This document shows, piece after piece, positions 24,476 to 33,512 of a DNA stretch of 64,000 bases (positions are counted from its first letter, which is position 1; the number at the start of each line of letters is the position of its first letter). Under the pieces are notes generated by a model, which was given only the letters and a program-made list of their open reading frames with translations, was not told the DNA's origin and did not search any database. Position numbers and translations under genes: made by a program. Source of the DNA: an uncultured Acetatifactor sp. (GTDB lineage: Bacteria; Bacillota; Clostridia; Lachnospirales; Lachnospiraceae); NCBI GenBank assembly GCA_910580225.1, contig CAJTXE010000002.1:1-64000 (forward strand). The letters are read 5' to 3'.

Positions 24476-25021
24476 ATGAATAAAGTAATGAAAGAGATGA
24501 TAAGTACTCTGGTCTATCTGCTGGGGGTGCTGTGTCTGACTTGGCTTGTAATTACTTTTGTAGGGCAGAGGACGGAGGTAGATGGTTCTTCTATGGAACC
24601 CATGCTGTCTAATGGAGATAATCTGATTGTGGATAAGATTTCCTATCGGTTTCGGGATCCGCAGAGATATGACATAATCGTATTTCCCTTTCAATATCAG
24701 GAAAATACCTACTATATCAAGCGTATCATCGGATTGCCGGGGGAGACGGTGCAAATTGACCAACAGGGGAATATCTATATCAATGGGGAGCTGCTGCAGG
24801 AGAATTACGGCAGAGAGGTCATTCGGGCGGATACGGTGGGCATTGCCGCAAATCCCATTGTGCTGGGTGAAGATGAATACTTCGTCATGGGAGACAACCG
24901 CAATAACAGTACGGACAGCCGCACAGAGATTGTGGGGAATATCCGGCGGGGAGATATCATAGGAAGAGCCTGGGTCCGCATCTGGCCATTGGACAAAATC
25001 GGTGTTCTGAAACATCAGTGA
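24476..25021 (+). CDS. lepB: Signal peptidase I (second of three)
   Basis: This 181-residue signal peptidase has one N-terminal helix (~11-29), catalytic Ser39 in VDGSSMEPML and Lys82 in YYIKRIIGLPGETVQID, and the C-terminal box MGDNRNNSTDSR. It is very similar along its whole length to the next gene, from which it is separated by 16 bases, so the two arose by tandem duplication. ATG 24476 follows GGGGAGG. The 131 bases before it show a 6-bp hairpin without a T-run and nothing else I can name. Confidence 0.95.
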   Translation: MNKVMKEMISTLVYLLGVLCLTWLVITFVGQRTEVDGSSMEPMLSNGDNLIVDKISYRFRDPQRYDIIVFPFQYQENTYYIKRIIGLPGETVQIDQQGNIYINGELLQENYGREVIRADTVGIAANPIVLGEDEYFVMGDNRNNSTDSRTEIVGNIRRGDIIGRAWVRIWPLDKIGVLKHQ

Positions 25022-25037
25022 TACAAAGGAGTCTGTC

Positions 25038-25583
25038 ATGAAGAAGAGGACGAAAGAGATTTTAAGTAATCTGCTGTATTTTGGAGGAGTTATCGGTGTG
25101 GCGCTTCTGATCATAACTTTCGTAGGGCAGCGGATAAATGTGGACGGTTCTTCTATGGAGCCCATGCTTATGGATGGGGACAATCTGATTGTGGATAAGC
25201 TCACATATCGTTTCAGAGAGCCCAGACGTTTTGATGTGATCGTATTTCCGGTCAGATATGATGATAACAGGAGATATATCAAACGGATTATTGCTCTTCC
25301 GGGGGAAACGGTACAGATCGACGAGACGGGAACGATCTATATCAACGGGGAGGTGTTGGAGGAACATTACGGCAGCGAAACCATCAGACCCGACACCATA
25401 GGTTTGGCAGCACAGCCTGTCACTTTGGGGGAAGGGGAATATTTTGTCCTGGGAGATAACCGCAACCACAGTTCGGACAGCCGCATTGGGATTGTGGGGA
25501 ATATCAGGCGGGAGGATATCATAGGCAGGGCCTGGGTCCGTATCTGGCCTTTCAACCGGCTTGGATGGATTCCAAATCAGTGA
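25038..25583 (+). CDS. lepB: Signal peptidase I (third of three)
   Basis: This 181-residue paralogue of the preceding gene has the same length, the same catalytic positions (Ser39, Lys82) and the box LGDNRNHSSDSR. Differences cluster in the surface loops of the second half, such as the YDDNRRY segment. AAAGGAG precedes ATG 25038. Paralogues of this kind may split substrates or growth phases; the sequence alone cannot say. Confidence 0.95.
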   Translation: MKKRTKEILSNLLYFGGVIGVALLIITFVGQRINVDGSSMEPMLMDGDNLIVDKLTYRFREPRRFDVIVFPVRYDDNRRYIKRIIALPGETVQIDETGTIYINGEVLEEHYGSETIRPDTIGLAAQPVTLGEGEYFVLGDNRNHSSDSRIGIVGNIRREDIIGRAWVRIWPFNRLGWIPNQ

Positions 25584-25604
25584 GGGAAGGAATTTGGGGC
25601 GAAA

Positions 25605-26366
25605 ATGAAAAGTACGATTGAGATAAAGAAGATTCTTCAGGCAGCATCTGTAGAGGAGCTGCCTGAATTTATAGCAGCATATGCGTCGGATGAGCGCCAG
25701 GGGGTTAGAAAGTTGGCGGAGACGGCGGCAAAGCGGCTGGCAGCACTGGAAAAGGAACGCGCCAGGATCGAAACGCTGCGGCGCTATGAGGAGCAGTATT
25801 CGGAATACGAGTATATCTGCGGTGTGGATGAGGTTGGAAGAGGTCCGCTTGCAGGTCCGGTGGTGGCAGGAGCGGTGATCCTTCCAAAAGGATGCCGTAT
25901 TTTATATATAAATGATTCCAAGCAACTCTCCGAAAAAAAGAGAGAGGAGCTTTATGACGTGATTACAGGGCAGGCTGCTGCCTGGGCGGTAGGATGCGTC
26001 TCTCCGGAACGAATAGACGAAATCAATATTCTTCAGGCCACTTATGAGGCCATGCGGCAGGCAGTTGGGCGGCTCCGGCCAGTTCCGGATCTGCTGTTGA
26101 ACGATGCAGTTCAGATTCCGGGCATCAGCATTCCCCAGGTACCTGTCATCAAAGGGGATGCGAAAAGCATCACTATCGGTGCTGCCAGCATTGTGGCAAA
26201 GGTCACCAGGGACAGAATGATGCAGCAATACGACAAAACATATCCGGAATATGGTTTTGCAGAGAACAAGGGCTATGGGAGCAGAGAGCACATTGAGGCA
26301 CTCCAAAAACATGGTCCCACGCCCATCCACCGCCGAAGTTTTATTCGGAATTTCGTCGCAACATAA
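25605..26366 (+). CDS. rnhB: Ribonuclease HII
   Basis: This 253-residue enzyme cuts RNA in RNA-DNA hybrids, including single misinserted ribonucleotides. The acidic metal site starts with Asp75-Glu76 in CGVDEVGRGPLAGPVV, then LLLNDAVQIPG-type and GAASIVAKVTRDRMM segments and KGYGSREH. The ~68-residue helical N-terminal extension is normal for Firmicutes RnhB. ATG 25605 is used; it belongs to the ylqF-rnhB block. Confidence 0.96.
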   Translation: MKSTIEIKKILQAASVEELPEFIAAYASDERQGVRKLAETAAKRLAALEKERARIETLRRYEEQYSEYEYICGVDEVGRGPLAGPVVAGAVILPKGCRILYINDSKQLSEKKREELYDVITGQAAAWAVGCVSPERIDEINILQATYEAMRQAVGRLRPVPDLLLNDAVQIPGISIPQVPVIKGDAKSITIGAASIVAKVTRDRMMQQYDKTYPEYGFAENKGYGSREHIEALQKHGPTPIHRRSFIRNFVAT

Positions 26367-26420
26367 TGTGTCTGCCCATTGTGGACACAGAGCAAAAACG
26401 AAAACAGGAAGCGGAATCAA

Positions 26421-28298
26421 ATGAAACTTTCACAATTATTTTCGGGAGAGGTACGCACAGACAGCGCTTCTTCCCATACAAATCAGCTCACACCGGCTCA
26501 GATGGAACAGGCGAACCGGCAGCTCCGTTCTCTCGTGCCGGGACAGACCATCAGCGGGGAGATCCTCTCCAGAAACGGCGGCGAGGTACAGATCAGAATT
26601 TCAGAGGACATTATCCTGAATGCCCGAGTGGATCGGAACCTGAATCTCGAAGTGGGAAAGAATATGACATTTGAGGTGAAAAACAATGGCAGTTCTCTCA
26701 CATTAAGTCCCCTTTTTACCAATGTGGCTACCGACATAACCGTATTAAAGGCATTGGACATGGCGGGGCTGCCGGTGAATCGGGTTTCCATTGATATGAC
26801 TCAGCAGCTGATGGCGGCAGGTATGCCGGTCAACAGAAATAATCTTCAGCAGATTTTCAGGGAGATCAACAGCTTTCCGCAGGGAGAAGTGTCAGATATT
26901 GTCAATCTTCACAGACTGCAGATGCCTGTCAACGAGGCAAATGTGAACCAGATGATTTCCTATCGGAACCTGAACCATCAGCTGACTCAGGGGATGGATG
27001 CCATTCTGGATGCCCTGCCGGAAGTCTTTGATTCCATGATGGAGCAGGGAGATGCAGCAGGTGCGGTAAAGCTGTATCAGGAGGTGCTGCAGCTGATACG
27101 GGACGGCGGTATGACGGTTTCCGGCGAAGGGGCTGCAGACGGACTGCCGGGACAGATAAACGGAGAGACAGGGACGGAAAATGCACCGGGAAACTTTGCC
27201 GGAGACGGGCTCCGTCTCCCGTCAGGAGATGTGTCCGGTATCATGGGAACAGGAGAAAATGTGGGACCGGAGGGGGTGCAGGGAGGCGTTCTGTCTCCGG
27301 AAATGCTGCAGGAGATATTCACGGGGTCTGAGGAGATGCCGATGGGAGCGGAAGAACAAAGCAGGGGCCAGATGCTTCCGGGAAAGGGAGCAGAGGGGAT
27401 GGAGACCGCTGCGGCAGAACAGCCGGTGCAGGGAGGCGGGACCGGGGAACAGGTTCCCATGCAGATTCGGACAGCAGCAGCCCGGGAAATGCTGGAGATC
27501 CTGGACAGTGTGAAGCTGCCCTCCGGAGAAGCTTCTGCTCTGCGGAGCCAGATTCTGCAGTTTGTCCGGGGGGAAACGGACGTTCGAACTTTTTTCGGTA
27601 TGCTGAGTTCATATGCCCAGGAGACCGGGATTTCCGCAGGATCTGCGCGTCTGCTTGAAAAATTATTCTCAGGATCAAAGTTTCGTCAGCTGCTGTCCGG
27701 CCAATTGAAGGCAGGCTGGATGCTGCGCCCGGAAGAAGTAGCTTCCCCCGGACGGGTGGAGGAGATGTACCGTCGTCTGGACAGACAGTTAAGGAGTCTG
27801 GAAAGTGCGCTGGAAAGTGCCGGGCAGACAGGCGGTACGGCATACAGAGCAGTATCTTCCATGTCGCAGAATCTGGATTTTCTGCAGCAGCTGAATCAAA
27901 TGTATACCTATGTGCAGCTGCCGCTGCGCTTACAGCAGCGGGATGCCCAGGGGGAACTTTATGTCTATACCAACAAAAAGAAGCTGACCAGTCAGGACGG
28001 CACGGTCAGCGCACTTCTGCATCTGGATATGGAATATTTGGGACCTCTTGACGTGTATGTGTCCATGAAGAGCAGTAGGGTAACGACACGGTTTTACCTG
28101 CGCGACGATGAAATCATAGGTTTTATGGAGAAGCATCTGGATACTCTGACACAGAGGCTTCAGAAGAGAGGGTATGACTGCAGTTTTTCCATGGTGGTGC
28201 GGACGGGAGTCGAAGCCACAAAGGGGGGACTGGAACCCGTACTGGCGCAGAATAAGGGGATTATGCTTTCCCATTATGCTTTTGATGTGCGTACATGA
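26421..28298 (+). CDS. FliK-like hook-length-control-type protein (YlqG position)
   Basis: This 625-residue protein has an N-terminal domain (~1-170) with a beta-rich GQTISGEILSRNGGEVQIRI segment, a Gly/Glu/Met-rich low-complexity middle (~235-350), a helical part, and a C-terminal domain (~490-620: LPLRLQQRDAQGELYVYTNKK, LDMEYLGPLDVYV) that resembles the FliK C-terminal (Flg_hook) domain. In B. subtilis the same spot between rnhB and ylqH holds ylqG. No flagellar gene is in the window, so a flagellar role is not implied. ATG 26421 was chosen over 26379. Confidence 0.8.
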   Translation: MKLSQLFSGEVRTDSASSHTNQLTPAQMEQANRQLRSLVPGQTISGEILSRNGGEVQIRISEDIILNARVDRNLNLEVGKNMTFEVKNNGSSLTLSPLFTNVATDITVLKALDMAGLPVNRVSIDMTQQLMAAGMPVNRNNLQQIFREINSFPQGEVSDIVNLHRLQMPVNEANVNQMISYRNLNHQLTQGMDAILDALPEVFDSMMEQGDAAGAVKLYQEVLQLIRDGGMTVSGEGAADGLPGQINGETGTENAPGNFAGDGLRLPSGDVSGIMGTGENVGPEGVQGGVLSPEMLQEIFTGSEEMPMGAEEQSRGQMLPGKGAEGMETAAAEQPVQGGGTGEQVPMQIRTAAAREMLEILDSVKLPSGEASALRSQILQFVRGETDVRTFFGMLSSYAQETGISAGSARLLEKLFSGSKFRQLLSGQLKAGWMLRPEEVASPGRVEEMYRRLDRQLRSLESALESAGQTGGTAYRAVSSMSQNLDFLQQLNQMYTYVQLPLRLQQRDAQGELYVYTNKKKLTSQDGTVSALLHLDMEYLGPLDVYVSMKSSRVTTRFYLRDDEIIGFMEKHLDTLTQRLQKRGYDCSFSMVVRTGVEATKGGLEPVLAQNKGIMLSHYAFDVRT

Positions 28299-28358
28299 CA
28301 GAAGAATGACTGGGGCAGGGCATCCGGACACAGGAGCAGGTGAGGAGGATTTCTGAAA

Positions 28359-28655
28359 TTGATGTATGGGAAAAAAGAGGAGAGGGATAAAGTAAAACAG
28401 GCTGTTGCACTGGAATATGATCCATCCGATGAAGCTCCAAGAGTAGTGGCAAGCGGAAAAGGGGTGCTGGCGGAACGGATTATCGAAAAGGCACAGGAAA
28501 GCCATGTGCCGGTTCACAGGGATGATAAATTGGCGGATACCTTGTCCAGACTGGATATTGGGGACATGATTCCGCCGGAATTATATGAGGTGGTGGCGGA
28601 GATACTGGTATTTGTGGATTCCATGGATAAAATAAAGGGGAAGATCAGAAGGTAG
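28359..28655 (+). CDS. FlhB C-terminal-domain-like protein (YlqH/FlhX type)
   Basis: This protein of about 98 residues corresponds to only the cytoplasmic switch domain of FlhB/EscU: AVALEYDPSDEAPRVVASGKG (shown split as AVALEYDP and APRVVASGKG), ERIIEKAQESHVPVH and LDIGDMIPPELYEVVAEIL. The membrane part of FlhB is missing and so is the self-cleavage motif NPTH. Together with the FliK-like protein upstream it copies the FliK-FlhB partner logic of type III export. GAGGAGG is at 28342-28348; TTG 28359 and ATG 28362 are both possible starts. Confidence 0.87.
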   Translation: MMYGKKEERDKVKQAVALEYDPSDEAPRVVASGKGVLAERIIEKAQESHVPVHRDDKLADTLSRLDIGDMIPPELYEVVAEILVFVDSMDKIKGKIRR

Positions 28656-28659
28656 ACAG

Positions 28660-29016
28660 TTGAATAAGAGGAAAACAGGTGCGGGCAGAGAACAGCAGGC
28701 AGCGGAATACCTGGAGGAGAACGGCATGCGGATTCTGGAGCGGAACTTCCGCAGCAGACAGGGGGAAATCGACCTGATCGGCAGGCATGAAGGGTATCTT
28801 GTGTTTGTGGAGGTAAAGTACAGGAGTTCTTCCGGCTGCGGTTATGCACTGGAGGCAGTAGGTTACCGGAAACAGTACAGGATATGCAGGGCCGCAGATT
28901 ATTATAGATTTCTGCATGGAATGGGAGAGGATACCTGTGTCCGGTATGATGTGGTGGGAATTCAGGCAGGGGAAATGAAGTGGATTCAGAATGCTTTTCC
29001 GCACATATATAAATGA
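28660..29016 (+). CDS. YraN family (UPF0102) endonuclease-like protein
   Basis: This is a 118-residue protein of the PD-(D/E)xK-like UPF0102 family. The core is GREQQAAEYLEENGMRILERN, RQGEIDLIGR and FVEVKYRSS, which supply the Glu, Asp and ExK residues of a nuclease site. The biological substrate is not established. The start is TTG 28660, four bases after the preceding stop, with AAGG upstream. It ends the rnhB-associated block. Confidence 0.92.
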   Translation: MNKRKTGAGREQQAAEYLEENGMRILERNFRSRQGEIDLIGRHEGYLVFVEVKYRSSSGCGYALEAVGYRKQYRICRAADYYRFLHGMGEDTCVRYDVVGIQAGEMKWIQNAFPHIYK

Positions 29017-29047
29017 TATATTGAAAAATCTTTGAAAGGACAGGGAA

Positions 29048-29938
29048 ATGGGAGAAGATGTGTTCAGGATCAGGCGGAGCAGATGGGGAGAGGAAGGGAT
29101 GAGGCAGCATGGAGTCATTATGGAAGACGGTACAAAGCTGGAATATCTGACCTTTCCGCTGCTGGATGGAATCCCGGGAGTAAGGCATCTGTTCAGCACG
29201 CGTCTGGGCGGCGTCAGCAGAGGGGAGTTTGCTTCCATGAATTTAAGCTTTTCAAGGGGTGACAGGGAAGCGGATGTGTTGGAAAATTACAGACGGATTG
29301 CAGGTGTTCTCGGCTGTAGTATGGAAGATATGACGGCTTCTCACCAGACACATACTACCAATATCAGGCATATCACTCCACAGGACCGTGGAAAGGGAAT
29401 CGTACGGGAGCAGGATTACGAAGATGTGGACGGACTGATCACGCAGGAGCCGGGGATTGCTTTGGTAACCAGCTATGCGGACTGTGTACCGCTGTATTTT
29501 GTAGATCCCGTCCGCCGGGCCATCGGCTTGGCTCACTCGGGCTGGCGGGGGACTGCAGCCAGGATGGGAGCATGTATGGTCCGGGCAATGGAGCGGAATT
29601 TTCACACCAAAGCAGAGGATCTATATGCTGCCGTGGGCCCATCTATCTGCAGAGACTGTTATGAGGTCAGTCAGGAAGTGGCAGAGCAGTTTACGGAACT
29701 GGGGGAGAAGGTGGTACTGCCTGGCAGAGAGCCGGGGAAGTATCAGCTTGATCTGTGGCTTGCAAACCAGAGGATTCTGGAACAGACAGGAATTCCGAAA
29801 AAACAGATCGCAATTACGGATTTATGCACCTGCCACAACAGCAGCTATCTGTTTTCTCACAGAGCAAGCGGCGGGAAAAGAGGGAATCTGGGAGCATTTC
29901 TGATGCTTATGCCGGACCGGACACTTAAGAAACTGTGA
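29048..29938 (+). CDS. pgeF: Peptidoglycan editing factor PgeF (multicopper oxidase-like, YfiH family)
   Basis: This 296-residue protein belongs to the YfiH/PgeF family, which prevents misincorporation of wrong amino acids into peptidoglycan stem peptides and has laccase-like activity in vitro. Metal-site residues lie in ASHQTHTTNI, TSYADCVPLYF and LAHSGWRGTAARM, and the C-terminal CTCHNSSYLFSHRAS. It has about 30 residues more at the N-terminus than the core family. ATG 29048 is used. It may share a transcript with yraN, 31 bases upstream. Confidence 0.94.
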   Translation: MGEDVFRIRRSRWGEEGMRQHGVIMEDGTKLEYLTFPLLDGIPGVRHLFSTRLGGVSRGEFASMNLSFSRGDREADVLENYRRIAGVLGCSMEDMTASHQTHTTNIRHITPQDRGKGIVREQDYEDVDGLITQEPGIALVTSYADCVPLYFVDPVRRAIGLAHSGWRGTAARMGACMVRAMERNFHTKAEDLYAAVGPSICRDCYEVSQEVAEQFTELGEKVVLPGREPGKYQLDLWLANQRILEQTGIPKKQIAITDLCTCHNSSYLFSHRASGGKRGNLGAFLMLMPDRTLKKL

Positions 29939-30004
29939 GGATACAGCGGGCAGCCGGAGATTGTGGGGAGGCTGACAGCAGGTTCAGGAAAGAGAGTGAG
30001 GAAG

Positions 30005-30697
30005 ATGGCAAATATACTGGTATGTGATGATGACAGGGAAATTGTGGACGCGATTGAGATATATCTGAAGCAGGACGGATATCGTATTTTTAAGGCATAT
30101 GACGGGGAACAGGCCATGGAGCTGTTGAAGAAGGAGGAGATCCATCTGTTGATCATGGATATCATGATGCCCAGGCTGGATGGTATCCGTGCGACGCTGA
30201 AGATCAGGGAATACAGCAGTATCCCTATTATTATGCTGTCCGCCAAGTCTGAGGATACGGATAAGATACTGGGGCTGAATATCGGTGCAGATGACTATAT
30301 CACCAAGCCCTTTAATCCGTTGGAGCTGGCGGCGCGGGTGAAATCCAATCTTCGCCGTTATACTTCGCTGGGAAGCCTGAATCCGGAGAGTAAGGCTGTC
30401 TTTCAGGTGGGGGGACTTGTGATTAACGATGATACCAAGCAGGTTACGGTAGACGGAGAGGCGGTGAAATTGACACCCATAGAATACAATATCCTTCTTC
30501 TGCTGATGAAAAACCAGGGAAGAGTCTTTTCCATTGACCAGATCTATGAGAGTATCTGGAATGAGAATGCCATAGGGGCTGACAACACGGTAGCGGTGCA
30601 TATCCGCCACATCCGTGAGAAAATTGAAATCAATCCCAGAGAACCCAGATATCTGAAAGTGGTCTGGGGAGTGGGATATAAAATAGACAGGCAATAG
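30005..30697 (+). CDS. OmpR-family response regulator
   Basis: This 230-residue regulator has a receiver domain (acidic pocket DDD at 8-10, phospho-acceptor Asp52 in LLIMDIMMPR, and IGADDYITKPFNP) and a C-terminal winged-helix DNA-binding domain (~130-228, LTPIEYNILLLLMKN and VAVHIRHIREKIE). It is phosphorylated by the kinase encoded ten bases downstream. It resembles VanR-type regulators. ATG 30005 has GTGAGGAAG before it. Nothing nearby identifies its targets. Confidence 0.96.
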   Translation: MANILVCDDDREIVDAIEIYLKQDGYRIFKAYDGEQAMELLKKEEIHLLIMDIMMPRLDGIRATLKIREYSSIPIIMLSAKSEDTDKILGLNIGADDYITKPFNPLELAARVKSNLRRYTSLGSLNPESKAVFQVGGLVINDDTKQVTVDGEAVKLTPIEYNILLLLMKNQGRVFSIDQIYESIWNENAIGADNTVAVHIRHIREKIEINPREPRYLKVVWGVGYKIDRQ

Positions 30698-30706
30698 GAT
30701 GAGCGT

Positions 30707-33415
30707 ATGAAGAAATCAACATTCAAAAGGATGGGATTTGCCCTGCTTCAGCATATTCTGGCAGCAGGGCTTCTGCTGGCAGTGGCAGGGCTTCTGCTGA
30801 ACTCCCATGTGGTAGTAAATTCCATTGACGGAGCCCAGGTGTACAAAATCTTTCCCACGGATATGGGTGTGGAATTTGAGGAATCGGAGATCTATCATGA
30901 TCTGTTTCGAAATGCGGTTTCGGACATTACCCGTCTGGTGGCGATCAAGAGGCAGCTGGAGACGGACGGCATCTTTGACCCGTCAAAGGAAATTGATATC
31001 ACGGCTGCGGCAAGAGAAATCGGGGCGGACCAGGGCTGCGGGGTCACTGCCGTTTATGAGCTGGACAATCTCATCAAATGGGGGAAATCCGGCGTAGAGT
31101 ATGCCAGCCGTTTTTTGAGTATGTCGGATTTTATTAATTATTTCGGGAATTGTATTTATCCGGAAAATTTTATGCTGGACGAATATGGACAGCTTTGTTT
31201 TGACAATTTTTATCGGGTGGATGACGGCGGACAGGGTACCGGTCTGCCGGAGGACAAGGCCGGAGATCCGGTTGGAGGTGAGGAGGCAGCGGCTTTTTCC
31301 GGGAAAACAGAGGAAGAGGTGGCCATGCTGGCGGAAAAGCTGGAGGCCTGTACCCAGGACCAGCTGGAAGATCTGGTATTTTCTTATATCATAGCGGAAA
31401 AGCTGAAAGATGTGGATGTAAACAGGGAGGATGACGGAAGTCTCGTCGTCTATGTTCCCATGCTGAACTGTCGCTATGATACCATTGACGGGGAGCGGCA
31501 GCTGACTGCCTATGCCGATAACTGGGTGGATTATATACAGCTTCAGGAAAATGTTTCCGCGGTTATAAACGATATTTCATCCAATTATCAACGGTATCAG
31601 CTGTGCAACAATGCGTATGAGGAAGCCAACACCAATGTAAAATATATGGTACGGATGATGACGGACAGCGGTATGTGTACTTATACCAACCGGAAAGATC
31701 TGGAGGATGCAGAAGACGATTATGTCACGGAAGCCTTTAATGAATACAGATGGTATCTGATTTATTATCCGGACAGTCTCGTATTTATGGGCAACACCAT
31801 ATTGAGTGAGGAAGAGATTGACGGATATATCAGTGCCTATGGGTATGCCTATCCGGATACCACCCATATCTGGCTGGGGGTGGATGCCAATTATACGGTC
31901 AAGGGGGATGCATTTCAGTCTGCCAATGCACTTTATCAGAAAATTGTGCCCAATATAAACCGGATTCTGGGATTGATTTTTCTGCTGGGAGCAGTTTGGG
32001 TGGGAATCGGTATCTATCTGACCGTCACCGCCGGTACGGCAGAGGGAGAAAACGGAGAGCAGATCTGGTATCTGAACCGGTTTGACAGGATGTGGACGGA
32101 GATTCTGCTTCTGCTGACAGCGGTTCTGGTCTGGGGAGGGGCCCGGGGATATGGGGCTCTCCGTGAAATCGTGGAAAGTGCCGGTATCGCATCGGAACTC
32201 TGGGGGATACAGCTGACGAAACTGTACCAATATGGTCTGTTTGCAATGTATGGTTTGTATATCAGCATCGGTTTCCAACTGGTCTGGTACAGTTTGGTTC
32301 GGCGCACCAGGGCGAATAATTTGTGGTGTGACAGCTTCCTGTATCGGTTTTGCAGAGGATTTGAACATACTGTCAGATTTATTTTTCATCACAGGAACTC
32401 TGTGGTAAGCGTGCTGCTGCCATACAATGCCTTTCTGTTTTCCAATCTGGCAGGGATCGTTGCCGTGTATGTTCTGAGAGAGCAGCAGATGCCTATGCTT
32501 TTGATTCTGGCACTGCTGATCGGACTGGACGGTGTGGTGGGCGTCTTTATATTCAGACACAACGCGGAACAGAGCGAGATTGTGGACGGAATCCGGAGAA
32601 TCCGGGAAGGAGATGTGACCTTCAAGCTGGAGGCAGATACACTGCATGGATCCTGCAGAGAACTTGCGGATGCGGTGAACAACATCGGCGAAGGGATCAG
32701 CAAGGCCGTGAGCACAAGCATGAAGGATGAGCAGTTGAAGACTGACTTGATTACTAATGTGTCTCATGATATCAAGACACCTTTGACTTCAATTATCAAT
32801 TATGTGGATCTGCTGAAACGACTGCATATTCAGGAAGAACCGGCCCGGGGATATATTGATATTCTGGATGGAAAGACCCAGAGGCTCAAGCAGCTGGCAG
32901 ATGACCTGGTGGAAGCATCCAAGATTTCATCGGGCAATATTGAGCTGGAACGGGAGAAATTGAATCTGACCGAACTTCTCAATCAGGGGATCGGAGAATT
33001 CTCTGAGAGAATGGACGCGTGCAGGCTGCAGGTGGTGTTTGACAAGGACAAAAACGCTGCTTACATCTATGCAGACAGCCGAAGAATGTGGCGCGTGGTG
33101 GAGAATTTATTCAACAATATCTGTAAATATGCCCTGGAAGGCACCCGGATCTATATTGATATGGTCAGACGGGAGGAACGGATCGAAGTATCCATTAAAA
33201 ATATTTCCCGACAGCAGATGAACATACGCACCGAAGAGCTGACGGAGCGGTTTATCAGAGGAGATTCTTCAAGAACCACCGAAGGAAGCGGTCTGGGACT
33301 CTACATTGCCAGGAGTCTGGTACAGGTTCAGGGAGGAAGCTTTGAAATTTTTCTGGACGGAGACTTGTTTAAAACCGTTTTTTCCTTTGCAGAATATCGA
33401 TCTGAAGATCCTTAA
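30707..33415 (+). CDS. Large membrane sensor histidine kinase
   Basis: This 902-residue kinase is unusually long. A first helix (~14-32) leads to a large external domain (~33-415), then several membrane helices (about 420-610: ILGLIFLLGAVWVGIGIYLTV, ILLLLTAVLVWG, YGLFAMYGLYISIGFQLVWY, a pair near 565-605). Next come a HAMP-like linker, the H-box NVSHDIKTPLTSIINYVDLL with His687, and an ATPase domain with GSGLGLYIARS near 860. The kinase core is VanS-like. The external domain is acidic and unfamiliar. It is co-transcribed with the response regulator. Confidence 0.94.
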   Translation: MKKSTFKRMGFALLQHILAAGLLLAVAGLLLNSHVVVNSIDGAQVYKIFPTDMGVEFEESEIYHDLFRNAVSDITRLVAIKRQLETDGIFDPSKEIDITAAAREIGADQGCGVTAVYELDNLIKWGKSGVEYASRFLSMSDFINYFGNCIYPENFMLDEYGQLCFDNFYRVDDGGQGTGLPEDKAGDPVGGEEAAAFSGKTEEEVAMLAEKLEACTQDQLEDLVFSYIIAEKLKDVDVNREDDGSLVVYVPMLNCRYDTIDGERQLTAYADNWVDYIQLQENVSAVINDISSNYQRYQLCNNAYEEANTNVKYMVRMMTDSGMCTYTNRKDLEDAEDDYVTEAFNEYRWYLIYYPDSLVFMGNTILSEEEIDGYISAYGYAYPDTTHIWLGVDANYTVKGDAFQSANALYQKIVPNINRILGLIFLLGAVWVGIGIYLTVTAGTAEGENGEQIWYLNRFDRMWTEILLLLTAVLVWGGARGYGALREIVESAGIASELWGIQLTKLYQYGLFAMYGLYISIGFQLVWYSLVRRTRANNLWCDSFLYRFCRGFEHTVRFIFHHRNSVVSVLLPYNAFLFSNLAGIVAVYVLREQQMPMLLILALLIGLDGVVGVFIFRHNAEQSEIVDGIRRIREGDVTFKLEADTLHGSCRELADAVNNIGEGISKAVSTSMKDEQLKTDLITNVSHDIKTPLTSIINYVDLLKRLHIQEEPARGYIDILDGKTQRLKQLADDLVEASKISSGNIELEREKLNLTELLNQGIGEFSERMDACRLQVVFDKDKNAAYIYADSRRMWRVVENLFNNICKYALEGTRIYIDMVRREERIEVSIKNISRQQMNIRTEELTERFIRGDSSRTTEGSGLGLYIARSLVQVQGGSFEIFLDGDLFKTVFSFAEYRSEDP

Positions 33416-33512
33416 TACAATGTAAAATCAATGGAGAAAAGCCGCGGCGGCATTTTAGGAGGACTCCGACAGAATAGAAGTATCTTGGAAAAAATAAAGA
33501 AAGGGATACAGG

